Source: Maniola hyperantus
Lineage: Eukaryota; Arthropoda; Insecta; Lepidoptera; Nymphalidae
Direction of reading: 5' to 3'
Assembly: GCF_902806685.2 (NCBI RefSeq)
Contig: NC_048545.1
Span: 6,125,852-6,189,851, forward strand
Length of the DNA: 64,000 bases
Part shown: piece after piece, positions 53,500 to 63,903 of the stretch
How positions within the stretch are numbered: the stretch's first letter is position 1
Layout of the letters: each line of letters begins with the position of its first letter
Position numbers and translations under genes: made by a program
Notes under the pieces: generated by a model
Told to the model about the DNA's origin: nothing
The model's database searches: none
Seen by the model: the letters and a program-made list of their open reading frames with translations, nothing else

Positions 53500-54589
53500 A
53501 ATTATTGTACGTTAGAAGGTATACCTACCTACATAATAATTCAATGGAGCTACCACGACTAAGGAGATTTTTCTATTGTGAGTGTGAGATCTAATTAAAA
53601 TAGGTTCGTATAAGTATCTATTATAAAGGTTATTAATGTGTAAGTATTCTTATTAGCATACTTTTAGTATGTAAAACTTTGTAACATTTCTTTTGAGCAA
53701 GTCGTTACCTAATCACTTCTGTGTTTATTGTCTTGTACCTACTCTCTACTATTTAATCTAAAATAGCAACCTATTAAAACCGTGTTATGGCTTGTAACTT
53801 GTCAAATTAGTAAAATATTAAAAAGTAGAACCTAGCTAAATTGCCGGGAACATCCTATAGGATAAAGCCATAGGTATATCTACCTGCTTTTTTTGATTTT
53901 TATCCTGTCTATTATTTAAATATATCTTCAGACTAATCTTGTTTCCCTCTCCCCCGTATACCAGCCCCTGTATTTTACGGCGTATCAGTCGGTACGGTAT
54001 TCCCAAACTGCACTTCAGAGCTCGACCGAGACATACACTATACCTAAACATAATATGTATAATTCACCCAAATATATGTACAGCCACGCACCGATGCATA
54101 CAAAATATATACTACCTAGTAGTTGTACTAAATTTTTCACCTTTTTTTGGGGGCATTCAGAACTTTGGAGATGTATTTTTAAAAATTGAATATTTGCTTT
54201 GGACGGTAAAATCGTGATTCTGAAAATTAATTATGTATATACCTAATTATTATTGATATGCAAAGCGATAACAATGTTAAATTAATATATATTGGTATTG
54301 GTAAATTTTGATGCTGTTATTATGACCGTTATAGCAGGCAATAAAGATAGGAACCAATGCTTTTTAAATTCCTTCCATAATATTATTAGCATTGCTTTCT
54401 TTGAACATTTTTTTCCTTACCTTTGTGTTTCGTACATAAGCTGTTAGCTCTAAGCAGTTTCGCACGACTTTTGCGTCTAAATTTGCATGCTGTAGCCACT
54501 TATAATTTGAATTTTATAAACAGTTGGCACCTAGTATTTGAATACCTAATGTAAATTTTTTGTATGATTCTGTCGCGGTCAGTGGTTAA
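53500..54589. other. noncoding, nothing recognised
   Basis: Overlapping opposite-strand frames at 53836-54217 have no recognised domain. The phrase TTTGCATGCTGTAGCCAC near 54482 also occurs near 43846 (TTTGCATGCTGTAGCCGC), with similar sequence after it. This is a further low-copy dispersed repeat of about 100 bases. Confidence 0.4.
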
Positions 54590-54817
54590 TCTAAATATAT
54601 AAAAGGAAAAGGTGACTGACTGACTGACTGACTGACTGATCTATCAACGCACAGCTCAAACTACTGGACGGATCGGGCTGAAATTTGGCATACAGATAGC
54701 TATTATGACGTAGGTATCCGCTAAGAAAGGATTTTTGAAAATTCAACCCCTAAGGGGGTGAAATAGGGGTTTGAAATTTGTGTAGTGCACGCGGACGAAG
54801 TCGCGAGCATAAGCTAG
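54590..54817 (+). mobile_element. Helitron-like family A, complete
   Basis: 228 bases. It starts TCTAAATATATAAAAGG after A. Then GACTGACTGACTGACTGACT, CTATCAACGCACAGCTC, CCCCTAAGGGGGTGAAATAG and the end hairpin CGCGGACGAAGTCGCG, with CTAG at 54814-54817 before T. Best-preserved copy of family A. Confidence 0.85.
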
Positions 54818-54819
54818 TT

Positions 54820-55605
54820 AAAAATAAATTTTATAAAAACATAGGTAATTAGGACTACGGAACCTTAAAAATATTATGAAAGAATGTTTTGTATAGCAAA
54901 GTTTTTTAGTTATATAATGTACCTATCTATAATAGCCAAAGATAACAGAAACAATAATAACAATATCTAATAATGTTGTCATGTAGTTTTGTAGATGTGA
55001 CACGATAACGATTAGATATAACTTTACTGCTTTATAGTGGGTAAGTACCTACCTAAGCAATTAGGTAGTACGATTACACTTAAGTAGGTAGGTACCTACT
55101 TACAACCAGTTTTAGTTATTCAATTTTAGTTTGGTGCGATAAATATTTAAGTCGTGACTTGAACTGTTGTTGGCACATTATTATACATAGATAATTGGCA
55201 ATTGAATTACCTAATTAAAAAGTTTTTTAGTGTTAATGGCTCACCATAATTTATCTACCTATTATATCAAACGAAACATTATACTTAAATGGTTTTTATA
55301 AAAATAATTAATTAATGTATCAATAAATAAAGTGTGGTAGACAATTTTGGAAGGGGATTTTTCAAATAAAATGAATGGTTTTACAACGAATCTAGCTTTC
55401 GAGGCATTTTACTCACTTACTTATGTAGGAGGTAGATTCAATGATTTAGATGATTTAATTTATAGTGTTGCAAATTGATTTTAATTGCCAAAGCTACCAA
55501 TACCTACCTATGTAGACATATTATACCTACCTACCTATTTCTAATACATAGACAGGCTATACCAACCTGTTTAAGAATTATATTTAATTTGTAGTATTTA
55601 TTTTA
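54820..55605. other. noncoding, nothing recognised
   Basis: A TACGGAACCTTAAAAAT scrap at about 54856. Tetramer tracts at 55045-55105. Unique AT-rich DNA. No gene. Confidence 0.45.
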
Positions 55606-55757
55606 ATTACAGAGCACGGGTCAATATGAGAAGAGTTGGCCGTAGTCCACCACGTCGGCCAAGTGCAGATTGGCAGACTTCACACACCTTTGAGAACAAT
55701 ATGGAGAACTCTCAGGCATGTAGGTTTCTTCACGATGTTTTCCTACACTCTAATTAG
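55606..55757 (-). mobile_element. tRNA-derived SINE, body fragment
   Basis: ACAGAGCACGGGTC, ACCACGTCGGCCAAGTGC, GGCAGACTTCACACACC, GGAGAACTCTCAGGCATG and TCACGATGTTTTCC in inverse family order. Head and tail lost. Confidence 0.65.
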
Positions 55758-55807
55758 TTAGCTAGGTAAAACTAAGATATTAGGTAGACATCTATATGAA
55801 CTCTAGC

Positions 55808-55872
55808 AGGTAGGTAGCATAAATGCACTGCTTAGTGCTTACCCTAGTCCTAATAGCTCAATGCTTATTTTT
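55808..55872 (+). repeat. fragment of the repeat at 60345-60500
   Basis: GCATAAATGCACTGCTTA, then CCTAGTCCTAATAGCTCAAT and GCTTATTTTT match the middle of the longer copy. It abuts the GGTTCCGTA repeat. Confidence 0.5.
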
Positions 55873-55990
55873 AGGGTTCCGTACCTCAAAAAGAAAATGA
55901 GAACCGTTATAAGATCACTTTATTGTCTGTCTGTTTGACTGTCTCTGTCTGTCTGTCTGCTTTGTAGCTTTTTAGAATGACATTTCGGTT
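55871..55990 (+). repeat. GGTTCCGTA repeat, 5' fragment
   Basis: TTTTTAGGGTTCCGTACCTC, AAGATCACTTTATTGTCTG and CTGTCTGTCTGTCTGC. Truncated after the microsatellite. Confidence 0.65.
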
Positions 55991-56034
55991 TTGTAGTGCG
56001 TTGCACTCATACCTACTTATGTGACGTTTTATCG

Positions 56035-56195
56035 GTCTCAGCGACAGAGACAATGCTCTACAAATCCGCTATCTAAGTACTTCTAAAGGTCGATGTAGGT
56101 ATTGTACATGCTACGTTTGTTATATTATGTCTATTGTTTTGGTTTTGGTGTACAATAAAGCATATTTTACTTTACTTTACTTTACTTTACATAAT
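56035..56195 (+). repeat. dispersed repeat copy 2 and retroposon-like tail
   Basis: GCGACAGAGACAATGCTCTAC, CCGCTATCTAAGTAC and AGGTCGATGTAGG match 9487-9560. This is followed by GGTTTTGGTGTACAATAAAG and (TTTAC)n at about 56167-56190, the kind of short tandem tail found on some LINEs. Confidence 0.5.
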
Positions 56196-56199
56196 TTTC

Positions 56200-56746
56200 T
56201 GCCGCATACTGAACTAGTACCTCTATCTAGGTAAGTAGATATAAGTACAATGTTAAATACCTTTTTATTTAATTAGGAATAGGTATCTAATAGCTAATGT
56301 CAAGGCTGTGAACTTGAACATGAAGATTAAGTACAGGCAATCACCTATAGATACTAAGTGGACGGATGTAGGTAGGTATAGGTAAATCTTTTACCTACCT
56401 ATAGTTATTTTTGTAAATAAATAAAAAATATGTTACCGTTTTTCATTATTAGATAAGTATACCTACTTACCTACTTACCTATTTACCTATCCCTGTCTCC
56501 ATTATAGATACATAAGTATAGTTACATGTTACGTACCTATAGTTCCTTACATTTCAATAGCTAAAGCTAAGAAGGTAGGCTGAATATTCAGGTAAGTAAG
56601 TACCTATATCTAATTGGGTGATTAAAAGAAAAGAAAGAGCATACTTAATATAGGTCGGTACCTAATACCTATTATGATGACACCGACGGATCCTGTATTT
56701 TCAACATCTAAAAAAAATACCTACGTAAGTATTATATTTAAAATAG
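56200..56746. other. tetramer-rich noncoding DNA
   Basis: Tracts at 56365-56400, 56455-56490 and 56590-56610. No gene. Confidence 0.5.
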
Positions 56747-56944
56747 GTGTGCTAGCCTAGTGGTTAGGACGTCCGCCTCCTAATCGGAGGTCCGGGGTTC
56801 GATCCCGGGCACGCTACTCTAACTTTTCAGAGCTATGTGTGTTTTAAGTAGATAACTAAGTATGTACATAATTAAACATCTAACGGCGAAGGGAAACATC
56901 GCGAAGGAACCCGCATGCCTGAGAGTTCTCCATAATGTTCTTTT
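56747..56944 (+). mobile_element. tRNA-derived SINE, best-preserved head, 3' truncated
   Basis: A box TAGCCTAGTGG and B box GGTTCGATCCC are intact. GTCCGCCTCCTAATCGGAGG forms an anticodon-like stem-loop and GGGGTTCGATCCCGGGC the T-arm region. The body breaks off after GAGAGTTCTCCATAATGTTC. The head resembles a tRNA but the acceptor stem does not close, so it is not a tRNA gene. Confidence 0.85.
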
Positions 56945-57124
56945 AAGGGGGCCTGTGTCTTCGAGAACATAGACCAGTAGCTTAATTAAAATTATTAAGG
57001 GCCAGTTGCCTTCCTAAACATATTATGCAGTAGTGTGTATGTGCGTGTGTTAGTAGGTATGTCCGTTATCATTAAAATACCTACCTAGTACCTATAGGTA
57101 GCTAACTAGGTACCTACGTAGGTA

Positions 57125-57268
57125 ACGCGACAGATCGAGATGGCAATCGGGGTCGGAACGCCCTGCACACCAGCACAGCCTCCGTGCTAACCCGGTGCAG
57201 GCGAGCGCGGGTGTGCAGGGCGTCCTCCGCCTCGTACTCCGATTGCCACCTGACCCTGTCGAGGACTA
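57125..57268. mobile_element. GC-rich foldback element
   Basis: ACGCGACAGATCGAGATGGC at the left mirrors GATTGCCACCTGACCCTGTC at the right. The inner part is GTGCTAACCCGGTGCAGGCG. Same family as 45723-45887. Confidence 0.75.
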
Positions 57269-57269
57269 T

Positions 57270-58128
57270 CTTACCTAGGTACATCATAAAAAAATAGGGC
57301 TACCTGTGTCAAATGTAGGTACTAACATTTGACGCCTGTCAGTGACGTCGAAGCCTTGACGTTTTGTTTGAAGTTCCCTAACTGTCGTGAACTTGCCTAA
57401 GTAAGTAGTCAACTTTATGATTAGGTATCTTTTATTGTAATTAATCCGTTAACTGCTCTATTTTTCTTCATTTAATTTTTAATTACAAGCATATTAGGTA
57501 CAACGTATAAAAACATCAATCAGTTCGATTTTGTACCGATTTCGCTGTAGTAGGTACCTAATCATGGTCCGATTACCTACCTTCCTATAGGTAAGTAGAT
57601 AGTTTATTTCCAAACTTACCTACCCATCAAATCGACTCTGGTGACGATACAAAACTTTGTAGATCTATGAAAATTGAGAGAAAGTGGGATGTACCTACCT
57701 ACTTATTTAATACTTACTTATTTAATTGTAGTAGAATTAGTTGTTAAGTTAAGTTTAAGCTAGTAATAAGTAGGTACTAACATAGGTTAAGGAATTGTTT
57801 CTGTACTAACACACAATTATGGGTGTACTTATGCCTGAAATAAAAGTTTATTTATTTATTTTATTTAATAGGTTAGGTACCTACTAAATAAGTAGGTAAG
57901 TACTTACCTAGTATTTATTTTATTAATACCTACTAAGTAAGTACAAAGGCAAGAATTTTTATAAACTTGTTCCTTGTTCATAACAAGAGCGCATTGTAAA
58001 GTATATTAATACAAAAGGATAATTTTAATCAAATCAGTTTTAAGTTGACTCTACTTAAAATTATAATTTTATTATTATTGTATCGGGCTAGATCTTGTAC
58101 ACTTCATAAATTGAGGAAAATGTGTCAA
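57270..58128. other. noncoding; ends in a retroposon-like tail at 57725-57866
   Basis: ATGTCAAATG...CATTTGACG near 57308-57342 is a short inverted pair. TTATGCCTGAAATAAAAG followed by TTTATTTATTTATTT resembles a LINE 3' end. Tetramer tracts at 57865-57915. No gene. Confidence 0.4.
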
Positions 58129-58367
58129 TCCATACCTACTAATATATTATAAATGCGAAAGTGTGTCTGTCTTTTTATCTATCTGCTAGCTTTTCGCGGT
58201 CCAACAGTTTAACCAATTTTGATAAAATTTGGTATAGAGGTAGCTTACTTAGGTACATCCCGAGGAAGGACAATAGGCTCCTTTTTATTACGGAAAATTA
58301 AACAGTTCCCACGGGATTTAAAAATCCATGCGGACGAAGTCCCGGGCACCATCTACTTACCTACTAG
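58129..58367 (+). mobile_element. Helitron-like family B, complete with tetramer insertions
   Basis: It starts TCCATACCTACTAATATA after A, where other copies read TCCATACTAATAT. It ends ATCTACTTACCTACTAG, where other copies read TCCTCTAG. CTAG is at 58364-58367 before T. Middle blocks are CTAGCTTTTCGCGGTCC and GGAAAATTAAACAGTTCCC. Both differences are added CCTA-type bases. Confidence 0.75.
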
Positions 58368-58369
58368 TT

Positions 58370-59090
58370 TAAAATAATTGTTAGACAATTAATTCTTATA
58401 CCTACTTAGGGACTTTCACACGCCACGATCTTGCGTCTCCTGAATCCAGCGAATTCCTGCGACTCGTCTGATAATTATCCTTTCTTCATCTAGTGTGGGT
58501 CAAAAAATCTAATACGAATATTCTTTTGACCCTCCATTAAGTACCTAGGTATTTAGTAGGTATAAAGCCTAATTAGAATTTTTGAAATGTAGTAGGTAGG
58601 TTAGGTTAGTTTTGACTACTGACTATTTACCTAAGTATAGGTACCTAAGTAGTTAGTATTTATTACTTATCAAACTAAACTAAACAATAGGTAGGTAATT
58701 GTTTTAAATCGAAAAAAAATAGCATTTATTATTTACCATAATAATTTAACTGGTACAATAAATATTACAAATTCACACCTAATATTAGGTACGTCTACTT
58801 ACAAACCATTTTGGAATCAGGCAGGTTACCTATCCAATTAGTCTGCCTACGCCTAAAGTCATCTTGAAACTTTACCTATACCTACCTAAGTAGGTTCCTA
58901 CTAATTACTAATAGGTATTATCATAACTATTATTTATTTACTTGGGTTTTTACAATATATAGTTAACAAGTAGGTACATTTTCTTGTTAAATTAGGTATA
59001 AGATTTTTATCACGCTAATAATTGAGACATTTTGTTTTTTTAAATAAGTTCAAGTCGCTCACTGACTCTACAGTCTACAATAACCTCACA
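58370..59090. other. noncoding, nothing recognised
   Basis: Short mixed stretch 58405-58535 (ACACGCCACGATCTTGCG). Tetramer tracts elsewhere. No gene. Confidence 0.45.
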
Positions 59091-59105
59091 ATAACTCATG
59101 CTCCT

Positions 59106-59159
59106 GCCGCCATCTAGGTAGAGATAGCGGAACTGTTACTCAAAAAACGCCATCTATCG
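59106..59159 (-). promoter_or_regulatory. pair of CTCF-like motifs
   Basis: CCGCCATCTAGG at 59107-59118 and ACGCCATCTATCG at 59147-59159 read AGATGGCG in the same (-) orientation, 40 bases apart. They fit the Drosophila CTCF core AGRTGGCGC except for the last C. Paired CTCF sites mark several bithorax-complex boundaries. Short motif matches are weak evidence alone. Confidence 0.35.
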
Positions 59160-59289
59160 TCAACCTTTCAGATCAGCGTTACAGGCTTCGTCTCTACATT
59201 CAAAGAGTTTAGTTTTCCTTTTCACTCACTAGCATAGTGAAAGAGAGCAATACATACCAAGTTTTATCTGTAAGACAAAATTAATTCTG

Positions 59290-59430
59290 GTCATCTCCGC
59301 GCTGATTGGTGAAAATGAATGCGTGTGTGTGAAATTTTGCAGACTGCACCAATAAGAAAACGGAAATCTTTTCAGTTCCGTCAGCCATAATATTTAAGGC
59401 GGGGATTTCGGATAAGATCCTCCTTTATAT
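59290..59430 (+). promoter_or_regulatory. promoter-like stretch
   Basis: ATTGG/CCAAT words (TGATTGGTG at about 59303 and CACCAATAAG at about 59347) flank a spacer. A TATTTAAGGCGG box (about 59390) follows, then GGATTTCGG and AAGATCCTCC about 30 bases on. No transcript end or exon could be assigned. It may be the promoter of an unannotated noncoding RNA or a transposon remnant. Confidence 0.25.
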
Positions 59431-60340
59431 TCCTGACATATGCACGCATTTGAGCTATGAATCATGGCGCCATGGGTTGGAGCTACGCGTATTTTAAGAA
59501 AACTGCTGAGTTTTGCTTTCGTTCCTATACTTTTCGGTGAATTATGTGCCAAATTACATTATGCATAAGATAAGTAGGCTTATTCATCATTCTATCTTAT
59601 TATAGCTCTATGATAAGTACCTAAAAGCTTCTTGAAACTGTTTAGTGGCACCGAATTAATCTTTCATTTTAAGTCCGCTTTTATTATAGAAATAGTATTA
59701 TTGTATTAAACTATAGACATTCACATAAATACCAAATTGGGTGTTTATCTACCTATTTATAACTAAGTTTTAGGAAGGTACCTACCTAGCAGCTTGACTC
59801 TATATTTTAGTAGGTAGGTAATGTAGGTGGGTAGAGTTACTTAAAGCTACCTAAATGTACCTACCCAGTAATATCTATTATTTTTTATAAAATCAGATGC
59901 AGATATTGAATTAAAATTTTCATGTAGGTACCTACCTAACATTAGGATCTATAGATAGGTATTAGGAGAGATACAAAACACCTAGATACTTAGTAGGTAG
60001 TAGGTACTTACCTGCCTACCTAGGTAAGAAAAGTACCTACCTAATTATAAAAAAAAATGTTTTGGCTTTGTAAAAAGTAGATCTACCTAGCATGCCAACC
60101 TACCTACCTAGCCTTATAATTAGATAATTACTAATTAATTAGATACTTATCTGCCAATCTCAACAAACGTTTAAAAAGTTAGGTAAGTAGGTAGGTACAT
60201 ATTAACCTTAATAAGTAGGCTATTTCCACTTTATTTTACTTTATTTTGGGCCAAACACTTAAAACTAAAAATAAGAAACTGCGCATACATTTAGTGCTTA
60301 CCTACTTACCTACACTGTGACATATTGCACAGATTTATTG
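59430..60340. repeat. tetramer-rich noncoding DNA
   Basis: Dense TAGGTA/TACCTA tracts at 59775-59875, 59920-60055 and 60085-60200. No gene. Confidence 0.6.
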
Positions 60341-60344
60341 GCTC

Positions 60345-60500
60345 TAAGCAGTGGCGTGCAGGTCATAGAGGCATAAATGCACTGCTTACCCCAGGTTGTA
60401 ATAGCTCAATGCATATTTTTCATTATGACCTGTCAGTAAACAGGTTCCTACCTAACTTATGCCTTATGCTTCAAACACTGTGCACGCCAATGGCTCTAAT
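60345..60500. mobile_element. inverted-repeat dispersed element
   Basis: GCTCTAAGCAGTGGCGTGCAG at the left, ACTGTGCACGCCAATGGCTC at the right (inverted TGGCGTGCA). The middle GAGGCATAAATGCACTGC also occurs at 55808-55872. A short nonautonomous DNA element is likely. Confidence 0.55.
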
Positions 60501-61855
60501 GTAACCTTGTCTTAAACTGGATCATCGCATTCCATTAGATTTTATTGTAGACAATCGTAAACTTAATAGACACCAATAAAAAGCACAGACCTACCCCAAC
60601 AGAAGCATCGTTGTCATAAATGCATTTTTTATACAACAACACAGGTGACCGGTGGTTTACGAGCGTCGCGTGCCGCCCGTAAAATTACTAGCACATTAAA
60701 ACTCGTTAAATGCCGTTTAATTTTATATGCGGTTTTTAAGACGCCATAATATAGGTAGGTAGGTATCTATTAAATTATTAGATGCCTGCGATTTCGTGAA
60801 CATATTATAATGGAGAATTTGCCTCCATTTAAAATAAATAGAAACAGTGTAGTCGCAAAGGTAGGTTGGTAGGTAGGTAGATAGGTAGGTACCTAGTTTT
60901 TTAGGTAAACCGTTCGTTCGTACCTACCTACCTACCGTTTGTTTTGAATAAGTAAGGTAATTAAGGCTGCATAATTACATATTTGTTGAAAATGCAACAT
61001 TTGGAAGTAAATAATTTAATAACTATTTAATGGAATAACTTTGATGAAATACTGATGACCTACCTAGCATCTCACTTCTCATCTATTTAGGTAAGTAGGT
61101 ATACGATAGTTACCTATGCAGTAGTTTTTTTTTAGAATAGGTTATTAATTTATCTTCATCTAACTACCTACTAGGTATAGATACATTATGCTACGAGAAA
61201 AATTAATAACACCTATTGCATTTAAATAAACCTCAAAAGACGATGCACGTACCTACAGAATAGTAAGTAGGTACCTACTCCCTATTATACCTATAGGTAT
61301 ATTCATTGCTATAGATATGACTATTCGACCCTAAGTAGGTACTTATAGATACCTAGATCAGCGACAGGACAATAAATAAAATAAATTAAATTACCCTATA
61401 AAACCATTTAAAATATTGGTAGGTTAAGCAAAAAAATCCAAGTCATCCCTAAAGAATGTGTGTAATGAGGAATCAAGTGTTCACCGTGTTCACTGATACC
61501 TACCTAGGTACCAATACTAGGTACCTACCTCAGAAGCTCAGTCAGAATGGAAGTTCGTTCTCCTCTTCCAGCTTAATATAAGCTGCAAAGCTCATAAAAT
61601 AAAATAAATTTTCTCGAGTGTAATAATATTGTTTCTTTAATGCAGCTATAAATATACCGCCTGTGAACTTCACAAGAAAGCCTGCCTGTATTCAGGTTTA
61701 TTGACTTAAAGTGGGAAGGCTACCTATATAGGTACCTACCTACCTACCAGTACCAACATATCTACCTATCCTTCTTAGATATTTTACAATCCACAGGTTC
61801 TGTTAGTCTCACATTATTTTACCAATACTATAGAACATGGTGTAGGTATGTGCAT
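60501..61855. other. tetramer-rich noncoding DNA
   Basis: Tracts at 60750-60770, 60860-60935, 61085-61110 and 61260-61300. A short mixed stretch at 60640-60720 (GTGACCGGTGGTTTACGAGC). No gene. Confidence 0.5.
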
Positions 61856-61859
61856 GAGG

Positions 61860-62025
61860 TCAGGGTAGTACATCCCCCAGGATGAGCCCAATGGACGCCG
61901 CGCAAGAGAGGCACCGGCGCACGTCCTTTAGAGTTCTCGAAACCTCTTAATGTGCACTGTGGATGTCCACCGAGGGGTTTTTAGTGGACAGAATTCCCAC
62001 AAAACTCGATCTCTCCCCAAATAAA
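61860..62025. repeat. GC-richer block, probably retroposon-derived
   Basis: CATCCCCCAGGATGAGCCC, GCAAGAGAGGCACCGGCGC, GTGGATGTCCACCGAGGGG and TTTTTAGTGGACAG. The block style resembles LINE 3' UTRs of moths. No frame of note. Confidence 0.3.
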
Positions 62026-62039
62026 TCTAAAGAAGTTTT

Positions 62040-62340
62040 ACGCTCTTTTATATTTTATACTTATAATTTTTGATTGTGTAAAATGTCTTTTTCAGGAGCA
62101 TAAGTACTTTTAGTAGATTTTTTAAATTTGTGTAGAGGCAAGTCAAAAATAGATTGCGGAATTTTGTTATTTAAAAGGTTATACCTACCCATTCCCTTTT
62201 ATAATTTACATAATCTTCGATTGTGTAATATGTCTTTTTCAGGAGCATACTTGTAGTAGATTTTTAAACTTGTGTAAAGGCAAATCCAAAATAGATTGCG
62301 GAATTTTGTTATAAAAGGCCCATCACACCCATTCCCTGTT
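62040..62340 (+). repeat. tandem duplication, unit about 150 bases
   Basis: AATGTCTTTTTCAGGAGCAT, TAGTAGATTTTTAAA-type, AGATTGCGGAATTTTGTTAT and CCATTCCCTTTT occur first at 62081-62200 and again at 62228-62340 with moderate divergence. Confidence 0.8.
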
Positions 62341-62345
62341 AGAGA

Positions 62346-62502
62346 CTAACAGTGAGATCTATAGAGCGCACTCCGACTTAGCTTAGACTTAAGACAGAGT
62401 TAAAACAAGACAGAGCTATATCTCTCACATAAATCTGTCTCGTTTTAACTCAACTTTAAGTCTGAGTAAAGTCAAAGTGCGCTCTATAGATCTCAGCCTT
62501 AG
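62346..62502. mobile_element. foldback element, near-complete palindrome
   Basis: Arms of about 70 bases: GAGATCTATAGAGCGCACT at 62354 mirrors GTGCGCTCTATAGATCTC ending at 62494. Inner GACTTAAGACAGAGTTAAAAC mirrors GTTTTAACTCAACTTTAAGTC. The whole element would fold into one long hairpin. MITE-like. Confidence 0.85.
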
Positions 62503-62513
62503 AACTGTTAGAC

Positions 62514-63205
62514 AAAATGTTTCAGAAGCCTCTACAAACTAACAAGAAGACCTGTTAAATAAAATGTTTCAGGAGCCTCTCCAAACCTACAAGAACTGTT
62601 AAAATGTTTCAGGGGCCTCTACAAACCTACAAAAACTGTTAAAATGTTTTAGGAGCCTCTACAAACCTACTAAAAGAACTGCTAAAATGTTTCAGGAGCC
62701 TCTACAAACGTATAAGATGAACTATTGTAATGTTTCAGGAGTCTCTACAAACCTACAAGAACTGTTAAAATGTTTCAGGGGCCTCTACAAACGTATAAGA
62801 TGAACTATTGGAATGTTTTAGGAGCCTCTACAAACCTACAAGAACTGTTAAAATGTTTCAGGGGCCCCTACAAACCTACAAAAACTGTTAAACTGGTTTA
62901 GGAGTCTCTACAAATCTACAAGAACTATTAAAATGTTTCAGGAGCCTCTACAAATTTGCAAGAAGAACTGTTGAAATGTTTCAGAAGCCTCTACACATTT
63001 GAAAGAAGAACTGTTGAAATGTTTCAGGAGTCTCTACAAACCTACGAGAACTGTTAAAATGTTTCAGGAGCCTCTACACATTTACAAGAAGAACTGTTGA
63101 AATGTTTCAGGAGTCTCTACAAACCTACAAAAACTGTTAAAATATTTCAGGAGCCTCTACAAATCTACAAAAAGAACAGTTAAATTGTTTCAGAAGCCAT
63201 GACCT
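62514..63205 (+). repeat. 40-43-bp minisatellite, about 16 units
   Basis: Unit core AATGTTTCAGGAGCCTCTAC followed by AAACCTACAAGAACTGTT. About sixteen units plus a partial one; 40-base and 43-base versions (extra GAA) are interspersed. Units carrying AAACGTATAAGATGAACTATT recur two apart, indicating block duplication. Each unit contains TGTTTCAG followed by G or A, a 3'-splice-site look-alike. Confidence 0.95.
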
Positions 63206-63771
63206 ACCTACCTACTAAGTACTGGAAATAGAATAACGTTGTTACTCTTGAAAGTGATTTGGATACTTACCTAGGTATGCACAACATAAAAATAAAAGAC
63301 GTAACACAAATGAATTAACTTACTACCGATAGGTATACCGTATAATTGATTGTAACAACAATAAAGTTATTATAACTGATAAAAATAAAGTTATTAAAAA
63401 TGAATAGGCATAGAAGCTTAGGCGTGATTGACGCTACCTACCGAGCTACTTGCCCGTTCGAGCGGTCAAGCATTGCGTGATAAAAAGCTGTCGGCCAAGT
63501 AACCTTCAAAAATATTGTTTGCAATTACGAATTGATGCTTTCACACTCCATCGGCCTGAGATTATTATCAGACACGATTTTATTATATTGCTCCCTGCTT
63601 GTTTTGCTTTTTATGAAGTTGTTATGTTAACAAGAAACGTTACTAACCTAATGTTGTGGTAGACAGAATGCTATACCTAAATAGAGATTCTTAGAAGAAT
63701 ATAAGTAGGTAATATATTATATCTACAGCGGGGGCTCGAGCTCTTTTTGAGGAAATTTCAAAAAGGGTTAA
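63206..63771. other. noncoding; repeat-poor 63425-63660
   Basis: Mixed-composition island with GCAATTACGAATTGATGC and TTTTATTATATTGC homeodomain-like words. The 70-codon frame there has no domain. Candidate regulatory DNA. Confidence 0.35.
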
Positions 63772-63903
63772 CTAGTCTACGGGGACCCAAGAGCTAGTAT
63801 CTACCTTGAACAAAGAATTAGTTTGGCTATCCAAAGGGGCAATGCTGCCAGTATCTTGGGTAAAATGCCTCGCTGCGGTGCGGTGGTCTCGATGAGGGTT
63901 TAG
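63772..63903 (+). mobile_element. LINE protein C-terminal remnant
   Basis: The frame from 63772 to a TAG at 63901-63903 reads LVYGDPRASIYLEQRISLAI and continues QRGNAASILGKMPRCG. The phrase QRISLAIQRGNAASILG is, as I recall, common in LINE-derived proteins of insects, but the clade was not determined. A stop lies directly upstream (63769-63771). A T/A-rich tail follows to the window end. Confidence 0.55.

Noticed and set aside
56747..56822. Apparent tRNA genes (also at 18157, 24374, 24712, 37261)
   Set aside because: A and B boxes are present, but acceptor stems do not close and SINE bodies follow, so these are SINE heads.
62514..63205. CRISPR-like array of regularly spaced repeats
   Set aside because: Units are contiguous and diverged with no unique spacers, in a eukaryotic genome. 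It is a minisatellite.
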